DNA from: CAVIQK01 sp963644945
Lineage (GTDB): Bacteria > Bacillota > Clostridia > Christensenellales > DTU072
Reading direction: 5' to 3'
Assembly (NCBI GenBank): GCA_963644945.1
Contig: CAVIQK010000006.1
Span: forward strand, 41,576-105,575
DNA length: 64,000 bases
The notes under the pieces were generated by a model. The model saw only the letters and a program-made list of their open reading frames with translations, did not search any database and was not told the DNA's origin. Positions within the stretch are counted from its first letter, which is position 1. The number at the start of each line of letters is the position of its first letter. Positions 1 to 8,223 of the stretch are shown piece by piece. Both the position numbers and the translations under genes were made by a program.

Positions 1-1329
1 AAACATCCGTCCGACGTTTGCCTTGACTACCACTTGGGAAGATGTCTTGGCCCTTGCAACCGAAAATGCACCAAAGAAGAATATAGATTGATGCTTGACG
101 GTGTCATAAAATTTCTTTCGGGAGACGATAAATCGGTGGCGGACGATCTAACCCGAAAGATGGAAGATGCTTCCGAAAAAGAAGATTTCGAACTTGCCAA
201 AGAATATAGAGACAGTTTGAAGATTTTAGACGTTCTTGTCAGAAAACAAGTCGCCTATCTTCCTCGCAATTTGGATGCCGACGTTTTTGGAATTTACGGC
301 GACAGTCTAGGTGCCGTAGTCAATATTTTGATGGTAAGAGGAGGCAAAATTCTCGGCTCCGACTCTATCCCCTTGACCGACGATTCCCCCGAAACTTTTT
401 CGCAATTCCTTATTCAGTATTACGACCATATCCCCGTAATTGCCACAAAACTAATCGTTTCCTGTCTTCCGGAGTTTGACAGTCAAATAGTCGATTATCT
501 CAAGGAAAAAGCGGGTAAAAAGGTAGAATTTGTCCTTCCGCAAATGGGTGTTTTATACGACATTTTAGAGATGAGCCAAAAAAATGCCAAAGAGTTCATG
601 GACAAAAATGCCGGCAAAATAAAAATGCACAACGACATGACCATAGGTGCGGTTTTAGAACTTTACAACAGTCTCAATTTGTCAAGACCTCCTTACAGAA
701 TGGAGTGCTACGACATATCTAATATCAGCGGCACCAACAAAGTGTCCTCAATGGTAGTGTTCAAGTCCGGAGTCAAAGCCGCCAACCACTACCGAAAATT
801 CAAAATAAAAACCGTAGAAGGCTCCAACGATTTTGCATCGATGCGAGAAACCCTTACCAGACGTATAAGAAAAATAGGCAATTCCGAAGACATTTCCTTC
901 AACGAAAAACCCGATTTAATCGTAATTGACGGCGGAAAAGGTCAATTATCGTCGGTTGCCGACATAATTCCCGACGACATTGACGTAATATCGCTAGCAA
1001 AAAGGATGGAAGAAGTTTTTGTTCGTGGTCGTGGTACGGAGCCTTACGTTCTCGATATGGACTCCAACGCCCTAAAACTCATCCAACGTCTAAGAGACGA
1101 GTCCCACAGATTCGCCATAACTTTCCATAGAGAACTTCGAGGCAAAGCCCAAACCAAGTCTTGCCTAACGGATATAGACGGAGTAGGCGAAAAAACCGCC
1201 AAAAGGCTTATGACCGTCTATAAAGACATCAATTTAATTGCCTCGGCAGAGATAGCCGATCTCGAAGAAAAAGGATTTAATAAGAAAGTCGCAGAAAATA
1301 TTTTCAAATTCTTCCATAGTATGATATAA
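1..1329 (+). CDS. uvrC: UvrABC system protein C, 5'-truncated by window edge
   Basis: Dual-incision nuclease subunit of bacterial nucleotide excision repair. The frame is open from base 1, and the residues before the first possible start (a TTG at 34) already match the UvrC segment ending in GRCLGPC, so the gene begins upstream and the GIY-YIG N-terminal nuclease is mostly outside the window. Visible parts: the UVR motif (around EKEDFELAKEYRDSL), the RNase H-like C-terminal endonuclease with CYDISNISGT and SNDFASMRETL, the PDLIVIDGGKGQL motif, and a helix-hairpin-helix near the end (TDIDGVGEKTAKRL). The stop overlaps the -10 hexamer of a promoter for the next gene. Identity is very secure; only the 5' end is missing. 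Confidence 0.96.
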   Translation, partial: KHPSDVCLDYHLGRCLGPCNRKCTKEEYRLMLDGVIKFLSGDDKSVADDLTRKMEDASEKEDFELAKEYRDSLKILDVLVRKQVAYLPRNLDADVFGIYGDSLGAVVNILMVRGGKILGSDSIPLTDDSPETFSQFLIQYYDHIPVIATKLIVSCLPEFDSQIVDYLKEKAGKKVEFVLPQMGVLYDILEMSQKNAKEFMDKNAGKIKMHNDMTIGAVLELYNSLNLSRPPYRMECYDISNISGTNKVSSMVVFKSGVKAANHYRKFKIKTVEGSNDFASMRETLTRRIRKIGNSEDISFNEKPDLIVIDGGKGQLSSVADIIPDDIDVISLAKRMEEVFVRGRGTEPYVLDMDSNALKLIQRLRDESHRFAITFHRELRGKAQTKSCLTDIDGVGEKTAKRLMTVYKDINLIASAEIADLEEKGFNKKVAENIFKFFHSMI

Positions 1330-1330
1330 T
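1302..1330 (+). promoter_or_regulatory. Extended -10 promoter for the HAD phosphatase gene
   Basis: TATAAT at 1325-1330 is preceded by TGA (TGnTATAAT, extended -10); a weak -35 (TTTCAA, 1302-1307) sits 17 bases upstream. The -10 overlaps the uvrC stop codon. A start site about 7 bases downstream would lie only 3-5 bases before the ATG at 1341, and there is no Shine-Dalgarno sequence, so the transcript would be nearly leaderless. Confidence 0.5.
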
Positions 1331-1340
1331 AAATTTTACT

Positions 1341-2153
1341 ATGAAATATAAACTGATAATTTCCGATTTTGACGACACAATTCTCAACAGCCAACTGTCC
1401 TATTCACAGTATTTTGCCGACACCGTAAAACAATTTATAGACGGTGGCGGACATTTTCATATAGCGACGGGCAGAATGACTCCGGGAGTCATAGACTATG
1501 CAAGAGATCTAGGACTAAAAGGAAGACTCATTACCTATCAAGGCTCGGTTGTCGTTGACGTAGAAACCGGCGAAGTTTTGGAAAATCATGGCTTTTCAGT
1601 CGAAAATGCACTCAAAATCACGAGATACATTGAGAAAATAGGCTGTTATTTTCACATATATTCCGACAAAAACGTCATCACGCAACAAGCCACCGAATTT
1701 ACTCGTATATACTCCAATTTCTCAAAATGCGGAGTAATAGAAACCGTCGGCAAAGTGTCCGACTATATACAAGAGCATTCCCACATCACTCCCAAAATTA
1801 TGGCAATGACAAATCCCGAAAACGTCCCATCGCTTATGCAAGAATTAGACAAAGAGTTTTCGGATATAGCGCTAGTCAACACATCCAAAAAGTGGATGGT
1901 AGAGATAGTCCCCAAAGGAGTTGACAAAGGTATAGCCGCCAAAAATCTTGCCGAATCTCTCGGCATAAAACAAGAAGAAACATTGGCAATAGGCGATTCT
2001 CTCAACGATGTTCCCATGATAAAATGGGCAGGACTAGGAGTCATCGTTGACAACGGTAGCGACCAAGCCAAACAATTTGCCGATGCGATAGCCCCGTCCA
2101 ACGACAACGAAGGTGTCGCCTCGACAATAAGAAAATACGGAATAGGATTCTAA
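1341..2153 (+). CDS. Cof-type HAD-IIB family phosphatase
   Basis: Cytosolic phosphohydrolase of the HAD superfamily, 270 aa, typical length for the Cof/IIB subfamily, which dephosphorylates sugar phosphates and similar metabolites. Motif I is DFDDTILNS at residues 9-17 (nucleophile Asp and acid Asp both present); motif II is the TGR region (ATGRMTPGV); the conserved Lys and motif III/IV (IGDSLNDVPMI) occur near residue 215. The large type-IIB cap lies between motifs II and III. It starts 11 bases after uvrC without a recognisable ribosome-binding site, and may be transcribed from its own promoter. The physiological substrate cannot be told from sequence. Confidence 0.88.
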   Translation: MKYKLIISDFDDTILNSQLSYSQYFADTVKQFIDGGGHFHIATGRMTPGVIDYARDLGLKGRLITYQGSVVVDVETGEVLENHGFSVENALKITRYIEKIGCYFHIYSDKNVITQQATEFTRIYSNFSKCGVIETVGKVSDYIQEHSHITPKIMAMTNPENVPSLMQELDKEFSDIALVNTSKKWMVEIVPKGVDKGIAAKNLAESLGIKQEETLAIGDSLNDVPMIKWAGLGVIVDNGSDQAKQFADAIAPSNDNEGVASTIRKYGIGF

Positions 2154-2162
2154 GAGGTAAAA

Positions 2163-3092
2163 ATGGCGATTAAAATCGAAGAACAAGAGCAACGACTCAT
2201 CAACACTTTGGAATTTGCCAAAATCAACGATTTGACGGTTTCGTACCTTGCCGACGAAACACTGTCTATCGTGTCATCGGCGGTCAATAGACCGGGACTT
2301 ATGCTTGTCGGATATGAAAACGACTTTGCCGAATTACGTGTCCAAATCATGGGACGAGCCGAGCAAAACTATCTTGCTTCCATTTCGAGAGAAGAAAAAA
2401 TCGAAAGTCTAGATAGATTCTTTTCCAAGAACATACCTTGCGTTATTTTATCTCGCAATGCCTACCCCGACGACGATTTTTTGAAAATTGCCAAAAAACG
2501 TAAAAAAACCGTACTTGTATCTAAAAAAATCACATCCGAACTCCAAAACGATCTCACCAGATACCTAGCCGACCTTCTCGCTCCTCGCACCGCATTATCG
2601 GGAGTCATGATGGTCATCAACGGTGTCGGCATAGTGATCACCGGCAAAAGTGGCATAGGCAAATCGGAAACGGCTCTAGAACTACTCCACAGAGGACACA
2701 AGTTGGTTGCCGACGATACAATGGACGTAGTAAGAGAAGGCGACCGCCTTATAGCCAAAAGTCCCGAGATTATTCGCCACTTTATGGAAATAAGAGGCGT
2801 AGGCATCATAGACACCAAAGCCATATTCGGAGCAGGTGCCGTCCTAGATTATTCAAGAATTGACCTCATTGTCGAACTCGAAAATTGGGATGCCGAAAAA
2901 TCTTACGAACGAGTCGGAAGGACAAGAGAAACCACCGACATTTTGGGAGTAAAGGTTCCCAAACTTCTCATTCCTGTTACCGCAGGAAGGAATTTGGCAG
3001 TAGTTTTGGAAATAGCCGCAAGCGACTACAATTTGCGTAAATCGGGGCATAACAGTGCCAAAATTTTGGACAAAAGACTGTCGCAACAATAG
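2163..3092 (+). CDS. hprK: HPr kinase/phosphorylase
   Basis: Bifunctional enzyme that phosphorylates and dephosphorylates the regulatory serine of HPr-type proteins, linking sugar status to carbon catabolite control. 309 aa, full length. N-terminal regulatory domain, then Walker A GKSGIGKSET at residues 161-170, LVADD just after, the family signature EIRGVGIID near 220, and a GRNLAVV segment near the C-terminus. One oddity: the V-H-G motif that in characterised enzymes precedes Walker A by about 15 residues reads L-S-G here, so a histidine reported to aid catalysis seems to be serine (alignment by eye). Ribosome-binding site AGAGGT lies before the ATG. Sits directly before whiA and the HPr-like gene, a very coherent context. 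Confidence 0.93.
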   Translation: MAIKIEEQEQRLINTLEFAKINDLTVSYLADETLSIVSSAVNRPGLMLVGYENDFAELRVQIMGRAEQNYLASISREEKIESLDRFFSKNIPCVILSRNAYPDDDFLKIAKKRKKTVLVSKKITSELQNDLTRYLADLLAPRTALSGVMMVINGVGIVITGKSGIGKSETALELLHRGHKLVADDTMDVVREGDRLIAKSPEIIRHFMEIRGVGIIDTKAIFGAGAVLDYSRIDLIVELENWDAEKSYERVGRTRETTDILGVKVPKLLIPVTAGRNLAVVLEIAASDYNLRKSGHNSAKILDKRLSQQ

Positions 3093-3097
3093 GACCG

Positions 3098-4093
3098 ATG
3101 AAGACCGTAGATATAGTAAAAAAAGACATTGCGGACGGTGTAAACAGCCTTGACGAAAAATATTATCCCGCATTTCTCGAAGGTGTTTTAAGGGGCAAAG
3201 CCGACCTAAATTTAGGCAGAAACGGTGTAGAATTAGAGATAACCACCGACAACGTTCGCCTTGCGGAAATCGTCGCCAACCTCCTTCTAAAAATGGGTTT
3301 TGACGACATTACAATCGAAGAGCATGTCAAGAAAACCACAAGGTTTGAAAGGATCTACGTCACGATAGATATGACCGCAAAAGACACGTCGCTACTTTTC
3401 AAAAAGTGCAACATGCCACTCACCGAATATAGCATTCCCGAAGGCTTGTCCGAGGACGTAAAAACAGACTTTTTCGCATCCACCGCTTTTCTCAAAGGAC
3501 TGTTTTTCGCATCCGGTAGCATATCGATTCCCGAAACTGCCGAAAGCAAACAAGGCTACCACCTCGAACTACAACTCTCCACCAAAAACGACTGTGAAGA
3601 AGTCGTCCAACTCCTCAAATCAACGGACATCGCCCCTCACGCATCGATAGCAAAACGCAAGAAAAATTTGCCGTATTACATCGAAAGAAAGGACGATTCC
3701 CCCGAATTTGCCTACTCGGTATATGTGAAGTCAAAAGAGGAAATTTCCGATTTTGTAGCAGCCCTCGGTAGCCCCTCTACCGTACTCAACATACAAAAAA
3801 TTATAATTAGGCGAGAAGAGCGCAATCGTGCCAACCGCAAAGAAAATTGTGATATGGCCAACATTGATAGGACGGTAAACGCCAGTACGGAAATTATAAT
3901 GTGCATAAAGAAAATCGAGCGAGAAAAGGGACTCAAAAGCCTTCCTTCCCCGCTATACGAAACGGCTATCGCAAGACTTAATAATCCGGAACTTACCCTC
4001 AACCAACTACTAGAAGTTCTCAAAGATCCCCCCACGAAGTCGGGACTACAACATAGATTACAAAAAATAAAAAGCATCGCAGAAAAACTGTAA
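3098..4093 (+). CDS. whiA: DNA-binding protein WhiA
   Basis: WhiA-family protein, 331 aa, typical for Firmicutes. Family architecture is an N-terminal LAGLIDADG-like region (SDVK-like segments here include the SEDVKTDFFASTAFLKGLFFASG stretch around residues 118-140) followed by a C-terminal helix-turn-helix (LTLNQLLEVL near 300). The signature NRANRKENCDMANIDR-type stretch around residues 240-256 is present. In Bacillus it binds DNA and influences cell division and chromosome segregation; in actinobacteria it controls sporulation. It starts 5 bases after hprK and is followed 11 bases later by the HPr-like gene; in Bacillus subtilis whiA (yvcL) is likewise next to crh, so the neighbourhood is conserved. 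Confidence 0.93.
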   Translation: MKTVDIVKKDIADGVNSLDEKYYPAFLEGVLRGKADLNLGRNGVELEITTDNVRLAEIVANLLLKMGFDDITIEEHVKKTTRFERIYVTIDMTAKDTSLLFKKCNMPLTEYSIPEGLSEDVKTDFFASTAFLKGLFFASGSISIPETAESKQGYHLELQLSTKNDCEEVVQLLKSTDIAPHASIAKRKKNLPYYIERKDDSPEFAYSVYVKSKEEISDFVAALGSPSTVLNIQKIIIRREERNRANRKENCDMANIDRTVNASTEIIMCIKKIEREKGLKSLPSPLYETAIARLNNPELTLNQLLEVLKDPPTKSGLQHRLQKIKSIAEKL

Positions 4094-4104
4094 GGAGAAG
4101 ACTT

Positions 4105-4350
4105 ATGCAAGAAGTAAAAATCAAAGAACGTACCCTAAAAGCCGAAGACTGTGCCGTTATTGCCCAAAAATCCGGACATTTTAGAAGCGACATCCGTCTT
4201 ATAAAAGGTAGCACCGGTGTCAATGCCAAAAGCATTATGGGTGTAATTTCTCTCCAAATGAAAAAAGGCGATACCATCTATATCGAAGCACAAGGCATCG
4301 ACGAAAACGATGCAATCAAAGCCCTCACCGAAATTTTAGGAAAATATTAA
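4105..4350 (+). CDS. HPr-like regulatory protein lacking the phosphocarrier histidine
   Basis: 81 aa, HPr fold by sequence: the segment VNAKSIMGVISL with the regulatory serine (Ser43, equal to HPr Ser46) is well preserved. The active-site loop is not. Aligning the strictly spaced N-terminus, the canonical L-H-A-R-P motif reads L-K-A-E-D (residues 11-15): His15, Arg17 and Pro18 are all replaced. It therefore should not carry PTS phosphate, but can still be a substrate for HprK, encoded two genes upstream. This is the same logic as Bacillus Crh, which has Gln at position 15 and lies next to whiA. Ribosome-binding site AAGGAGA. Probable role: catabolite-repression co-factor or metabolic regulator; a partner is not visible. 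Confidence 0.85.
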   Translation: MQEVKIKERTLKAEDCAVIAQKSGHFRSDIRLIKGSTGVNAKSIMGVISLQMKKGDTIYIEAQGIDENDAIKALTEILGKY

Positions 4351-4351
4351 T

Positions 4352-7300
4352 ATGCCGGAAGAAAGACACGGTTTTGTACATCTCCACGTCCATACGGAAT
4401 ATAGTTTGCTCGACGGAGCATGCCGTTTGACGATGAAAAGAGATCCTACCGAAAAAGAAATAGAAGAAGCGATATCCAAAGGAGTGGATCCCAAAAAAGC
4501 CCGCAAAACAAAGACTTTTCATCCCCTTGTAGATGCCGCAATAGCCAAAGGACAAAATGCCATAGCCGTCACCGACCATGGCAATATGTTTGCAGGCTAC
4601 AAATTCCTAAACTGTGTAAACGGCGAACACGGAATCAACGAAAGTCGTAAAGAAGGGGAAAAATTCAACGCAATCATCGGTTGCGAAGTCTATCTTGCGG
4701 ACGATATAAACAAGCGCTCCGGCAAAGATGACGACGATGCGGGATCGGGTGGCAATTATACTCACTTAATTTTACTTGCAAAAGATCTCGTAGGCTATCA
4801 CAACCTATGCAAAATCGTATCCAAAGGCTACACCGACGGATTTTATTACAAACCCAGAGTCGATCTCAACATAATCGAGCCCCTAAAAGAAGGGCTTATT
4901 TGTCTTACAGGCTGTATTGCCGGTAAAGTCCCAAGACTACTACGTGCCAATCGTTATGACGACGCCAAAGAATTTGCCCTAAAATTAAAAGGACTTTTTG
5001 GCGACGATTTTTATATAGAACTCCAAAATCACGAGTTAGAAGACGAAAAGATAGTACTTCCCTTACTTATAAAACTTGCCAAAGAAATAGGCGTCAAGTG
5101 TGTCGCAACCAACGATATTCACTATATAGAAAAAGAAGATTCCGACATGCATAACGCACTCGTTTCCATACGTAGCAAGAGCATGGCTGCCGGTTACAAA
5201 GCGAAAGAATATTATATGCGTACCGAAGAGGAAATGCTCGAAAGATTTAGTTTCTGCAAAGAAGCCGTTTGGAACACCGTAGAAGTAGCCGACAAATGCC
5301 ACGTCGTACTTCCGGGGAAAGAAAATCTTTTGCCCGACTACAATTGCGAAGAAAAGACTCGTCTCGGTATGAATTCGGATGAATATTTGAGATACAAGAC
5401 CTATGAAGGTCTCAAAATGCGTTATGGCGATCCCATTCCCCAAAATGTAATAGACAGAGCCGAAGAAGAACTTCGTGTCGTTATAAGCATGAAATTTTCA
5501 AACTACTTTCTAGTTGTTTGGGATTTTATAAATTGGTCAAAAAGTCATGGCATACCCGTAGGCCCAGGAAGAGGATCTGGTGTCGGCTCGGTTGTAGCGT
5601 ATGCAATGACAATAACAGACGTCGAGCCTCTTCAATACGGACTTATATTTGAAAGATTCTTGGCAGAAGGTCGTCCCGACTACCCCGATTTCGATATAGA
5701 CTTTTGTTGCGAAAGACGGCAAGAAGTTATAGAGTACGTTTGTGAAAAATACGGTAGAGATTGCACGTGTCGTATAGCGACTTTTGGCTCGCTAAAAGCC
5801 AAACAAGCCTTCAAAGATATATGTAGAGTCTATGGAATTTCCATCGCAGATGTCAACAAAATTTGCAAATATATCCCCGACAAAATTGAAAGATTCGAAC
5901 ACGTTTTGCATGACCATTACGACGAAAACGGCAACCTTGTAAACTCTCATGTTCAGGAAATCATCGATTTATACAACAACGACGAAACATACAAAAAAAT
6001 AATGGACATTGTCCAAAAAATCGACTCAATGCCCCGTCAACCGGGAATGCACGCAGCAGGTGTCATAATTTGTTGTGGCCCTGTCTCCGATTATGTTCCC
6101 CTTGCAGTCAACGAAAATGCATCGAAAGGCGAACGCAACATTATTACCCAATACGACAAAACCGAAGTTGAGCCGATAGGCCTTCTAAAAATGGACTTTC
6201 TAGGGCTTATAACCCTTACCGATATACACAAGGCTTGTATGTATGTCAAAGAAAACTACGGAGTAGATCTCGACTTTTCCAAAATGGGAGTAAACGATCC
6301 CGAAGTTTTCAAAATGATAGGCGAGGGCAAAACCGAAGGTGTGTTCCAGTTAGAAGGTGGCGGAATGACCAAGTTCATGATGGATTTGAAACCGTCCAAC
6401 ATCGAAGACATCATAGCAGGTATATCAATGTATCGTCCGGGACCTATGGATCATATTCCGGAGTTTATCCAAAACAAACGTGATCCGTCCAAAATAAAAT
6501 ATGACACACCGGAGTTAGAGCATATCCTAAAAGTCACCTACGGCATCATTATATATCAAGAACAAGCCATGCAAATAGCCACCGACCTTGCCGGATATAC
6601 AATGAAAGAAGCAAACAATTTCCGTAAAATAATTTCCAAGAAAAAAGCCGACAAAATGGCTGAGCAAAGGGACAAATTCGTTAAGGGTTGCCTAGGTAAC
6701 AATATAAGCGAGAGCATTGCCAACGTCATATTTGACAAACTGGAAAGTTTTTGTTCGTATGCATTCAACAAATCGCACGCAGCCGCCTATGCGTATGTCG
6801 GTTATAGGACGGCATATCTACGCAGATATTACCCCGCCGAGTTATATACCGGCATGCTCAACGACAACCTTACCAATGCGCCCAAAATCGCAAAGTATAT
6901 AAAAACACTAAAAGGTGTTTTTGACATCCCGTTGCTCCCTCCGGACATCAACGAATCAAAACTTGAATTTTCCACCGACGGCAAAACCGTCAGGTATGGT
7001 TTACTCGGAGTCAAAAATGTCGGCAAGTCCGCAGTCGAATGTATAATTGCCGAGCGTAATCAAAACGGCCCTTATCGTAGTCTTTCGGATTTTGTCATGC
7101 GTGCCAACGACTACTCGATAAAGAACACAGGTTCGACCATTTCAAGATCGCTAATCGAAAGTTTGATTTATGGCGGAGCCTTCGATTCTTTCGGCTACAA
7201 TCGTACCACCCTCAATGCCAATCTCGAAGACATAATAGCCCTAGAAGATAAAGCCCGTAAGGAAAGAGAAAGTCCCCAAATGTCAATTTTCGACATGCTA

Positions 7301-8110
7301 AGCGATGGCGAACAAGGACCTCAACCTTATACATATACAGTGTGGCCCGAAAACTCCCAAAAAGATATTCTAAAACGAGAAAAAGAAGTACTCGGCATGT
7401 TTGTCACAGGCAACCCTCTCGAAGAGTTCAAAGAAGCATTCGAGCAGTTTACCTTCAATTCCTCAATGATTTCCGATCCCGAAGACGATGCTCCGGAAAC
7501 AGAAGACGACAGCCAAGACTCTGAAAAACAATCGACCGACTCCGCCTTTACGGACAATGCGATAGTGACTGTCGGCGGCATGAGAAATGCAGCAGAAGTC
7601 AGACGTGACAAAAACGGTAGAACATACTGTTCGTTTACGCTAGACGACTATTACGGCACTTTGGACGTCATGGTTTATTCAAGCACCTACGAAAGATATA
7701 AAAATTGCCTTACGGACGAGATTTTGGCTACCAACGACATGGTGAAAGTCAAAGGACGTCTGTCGATAAGAGAAGGCGAAAAAACCAAAATAATAGCATC
7801 AAGGATAGAAGTCTGGAACCTAACCACTCCTCACAACCAAACCCAATCTCAACTCACCCCCCAAGAGAATGCAATAGACAAGGATCATAGAGCGGTCTGT
7901 ATAACTATCGGCGAAAACTTCTCGCAAGGCGAAAACCTCCAAAATATTCTAAGGAGTCACCCCGGCAACATGCCTGTGTTTATTTCGATAGGCAGACCTA
8001 AATATAAGTTCAACGAAACTGTCGGCAACATAGAAGTCCTTATGAAAGAGTTAAGAGCATTAGTAGGATGGGAAAATGTCAAAATAATAGACGTTTCTTC
8101 CGTCAACTAA
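4352..8110 (+). CDS. dnaE: DNA polymerase III subunit alpha (DnaE)
   Basis: Replicative/lesion-bypass DNA polymerase, C-family, 1,252 aa. N-terminal PHP domain begins HLHVHTEYSLLDGACR (residues 9-24); the next PHP motif VTDHGNM appears only after about 45 residues because of a charged insertion (around residues 27-55) not seen in typical DnaE. Catalytic aspartates are in PDFDIDF (near 450) and KMDFLGL (near 615). The helix-hairpin-helix region follows, then an acidic linker (around 1045-1070) and an OB-fold (VTVGGMRNAAEV onward). Starts 1 base after the HPr-like gene with a weak AGGA site; possibly coupled. DnaE1-type rather than PolC. The downstream gene has its own promoter, so this probably ends the operon. 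Confidence 0.96.
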   Translation: MPEERHGFVHLHVHTEYSLLDGACRLTMKRDPTEKEIEEAISKGVDPKKARKTKTFHPLVDAAIAKGQNAIAVTDHGNMFAGYKFLNCVNGEHGINESRKEGEKFNAIIGCEVYLADDINKRSGKDDDDAGSGGNYTHLILLAKDLVGYHNLCKIVSKGYTDGFYYKPRVDLNIIEPLKEGLICLTGCIAGKVPRLLRANRYDDAKEFALKLKGLFGDDFYIELQNHELEDEKIVLPLLIKLAKEIGVKCVATNDIHYIEKEDSDMHNALVSIRSKSMAAGYKAKEYYMRTEEEMLERFSFCKEAVWNTVEVADKCHVVLPGKENLLPDYNCEEKTRLGMNSDEYLRYKTYEGLKMRYGDPIPQNVIDRAEEELRVVISMKFSNYFLVVWDFINWSKSHGIPVGPGRGSGVGSVVAYAMTITDVEPLQYGLIFERFLAEGRPDYPDFDIDFCCERRQEVIEYVCEKYGRDCTCRIATFGSLKAKQAFKDICRVYGISIADVNKICKYIPDKIERFEHVLHDHYDENGNLVNSHVQEIIDLYNNDETYKKIMDIVQKIDSMPRQPGMHAAGVIICCGPVSDYVPLAVNENASKGERNIITQYDKTEVEPIGLLKMDFLGLITLTDIHKACMYVKENYGVDLDFSKMGVNDPEVFKMIGEGKTEGVFQLEGGGMTKFMMDLKPSNIEDIIAGISMYRPGPMDHIPEFIQNKRDPSKIKYDTPELEHILKVTYGIIIYQEQAMQIATDLAGYTMKEANNFRKIISKKKADKMAEQRDKFVKGCLGNNISESIANVIFDKLESFCSYAFNKSHAAAYAYVGYRTAYLRRYYPAELYTGMLNDNLTNAPKIAKYIKTLKGVFDIPLLPPDINESKLEFSTDGKTVRYGLLGVKNVGKSAVECIIAERNQNGPYRSLSDFVMRANDYSIKNTGSTISRSLIESLIYGGAFDSFGYNRTTLNANLEDIIALEDKARKERESPQMSIFDMLSDGEQGPQPYTYTVWPENSQKDILKREKEVLGMFVTGNPLEEFKEAFEQFTFNSSMISDPEDDAPETEDDSQDSEKQSTDSAFTDNAIVTVGGMRNAAEVRRDKNGRTYCSFTLDDYYGTLDVMVYSSTYERYKNCLTDEILATNDMVKVKGRLSIREGEKTKIIASRIEVWNLTTPHNQTQSQLTPQENAIDKDHRAVCITIGENFSQGENLQNILRSHPGNMPVFISIGRPKYKFNETVGNIEVLMKELRALVGWENVKIIDVSSVN

Positions 8111-8119
8111 ACTTTCGTC

Positions 8120-8148
8120 TTGAATAGTTTAGATAACTGTGCTAAAAT
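8120..8148 (+). promoter_or_regulatory. Sigma-A promoter for the coiled-coil protein gene
   Basis: TTGAAT (8120-8125), 17-base spacer, TAAAAT (8143-8148) with TGC directly before it (extended -10). Predicted start near 8155, leaving a leader of about 70 bases that contains a copy of the 20-bp palindrome at 8174-8193. Confidence 0.65.
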
Positions 8149-8173
8149 AAAATTGATGTAGATAGTTGCGATA

Positions 8174-8193
8174 TTTGTATCCATAGCAACAAA
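8174..8193. repeat. 20-bp palindromic element, copy 1
   Basis: TTTGTA, eight bases (TCCATAGC), AACAAA. Same arm sequence and spacing as copies at 32426, 45214 and 57604, with one mismatch in the right arm. It lies in the predicted leader of the 8224 gene. Could be an operator or a small RNA hairpin; function unknown. Confidence 0.5.
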
Positions 8194-8223
8194 AAACACT
8201 ATAAATCGGACGAGTAAAATAAT

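Noticed and set aside
34..36. TTG at 34 as the start of uvrC
   Set aside because: The frame is open to base 1 and the upstream codons fit UvrC; the gene is cut by the window edge.
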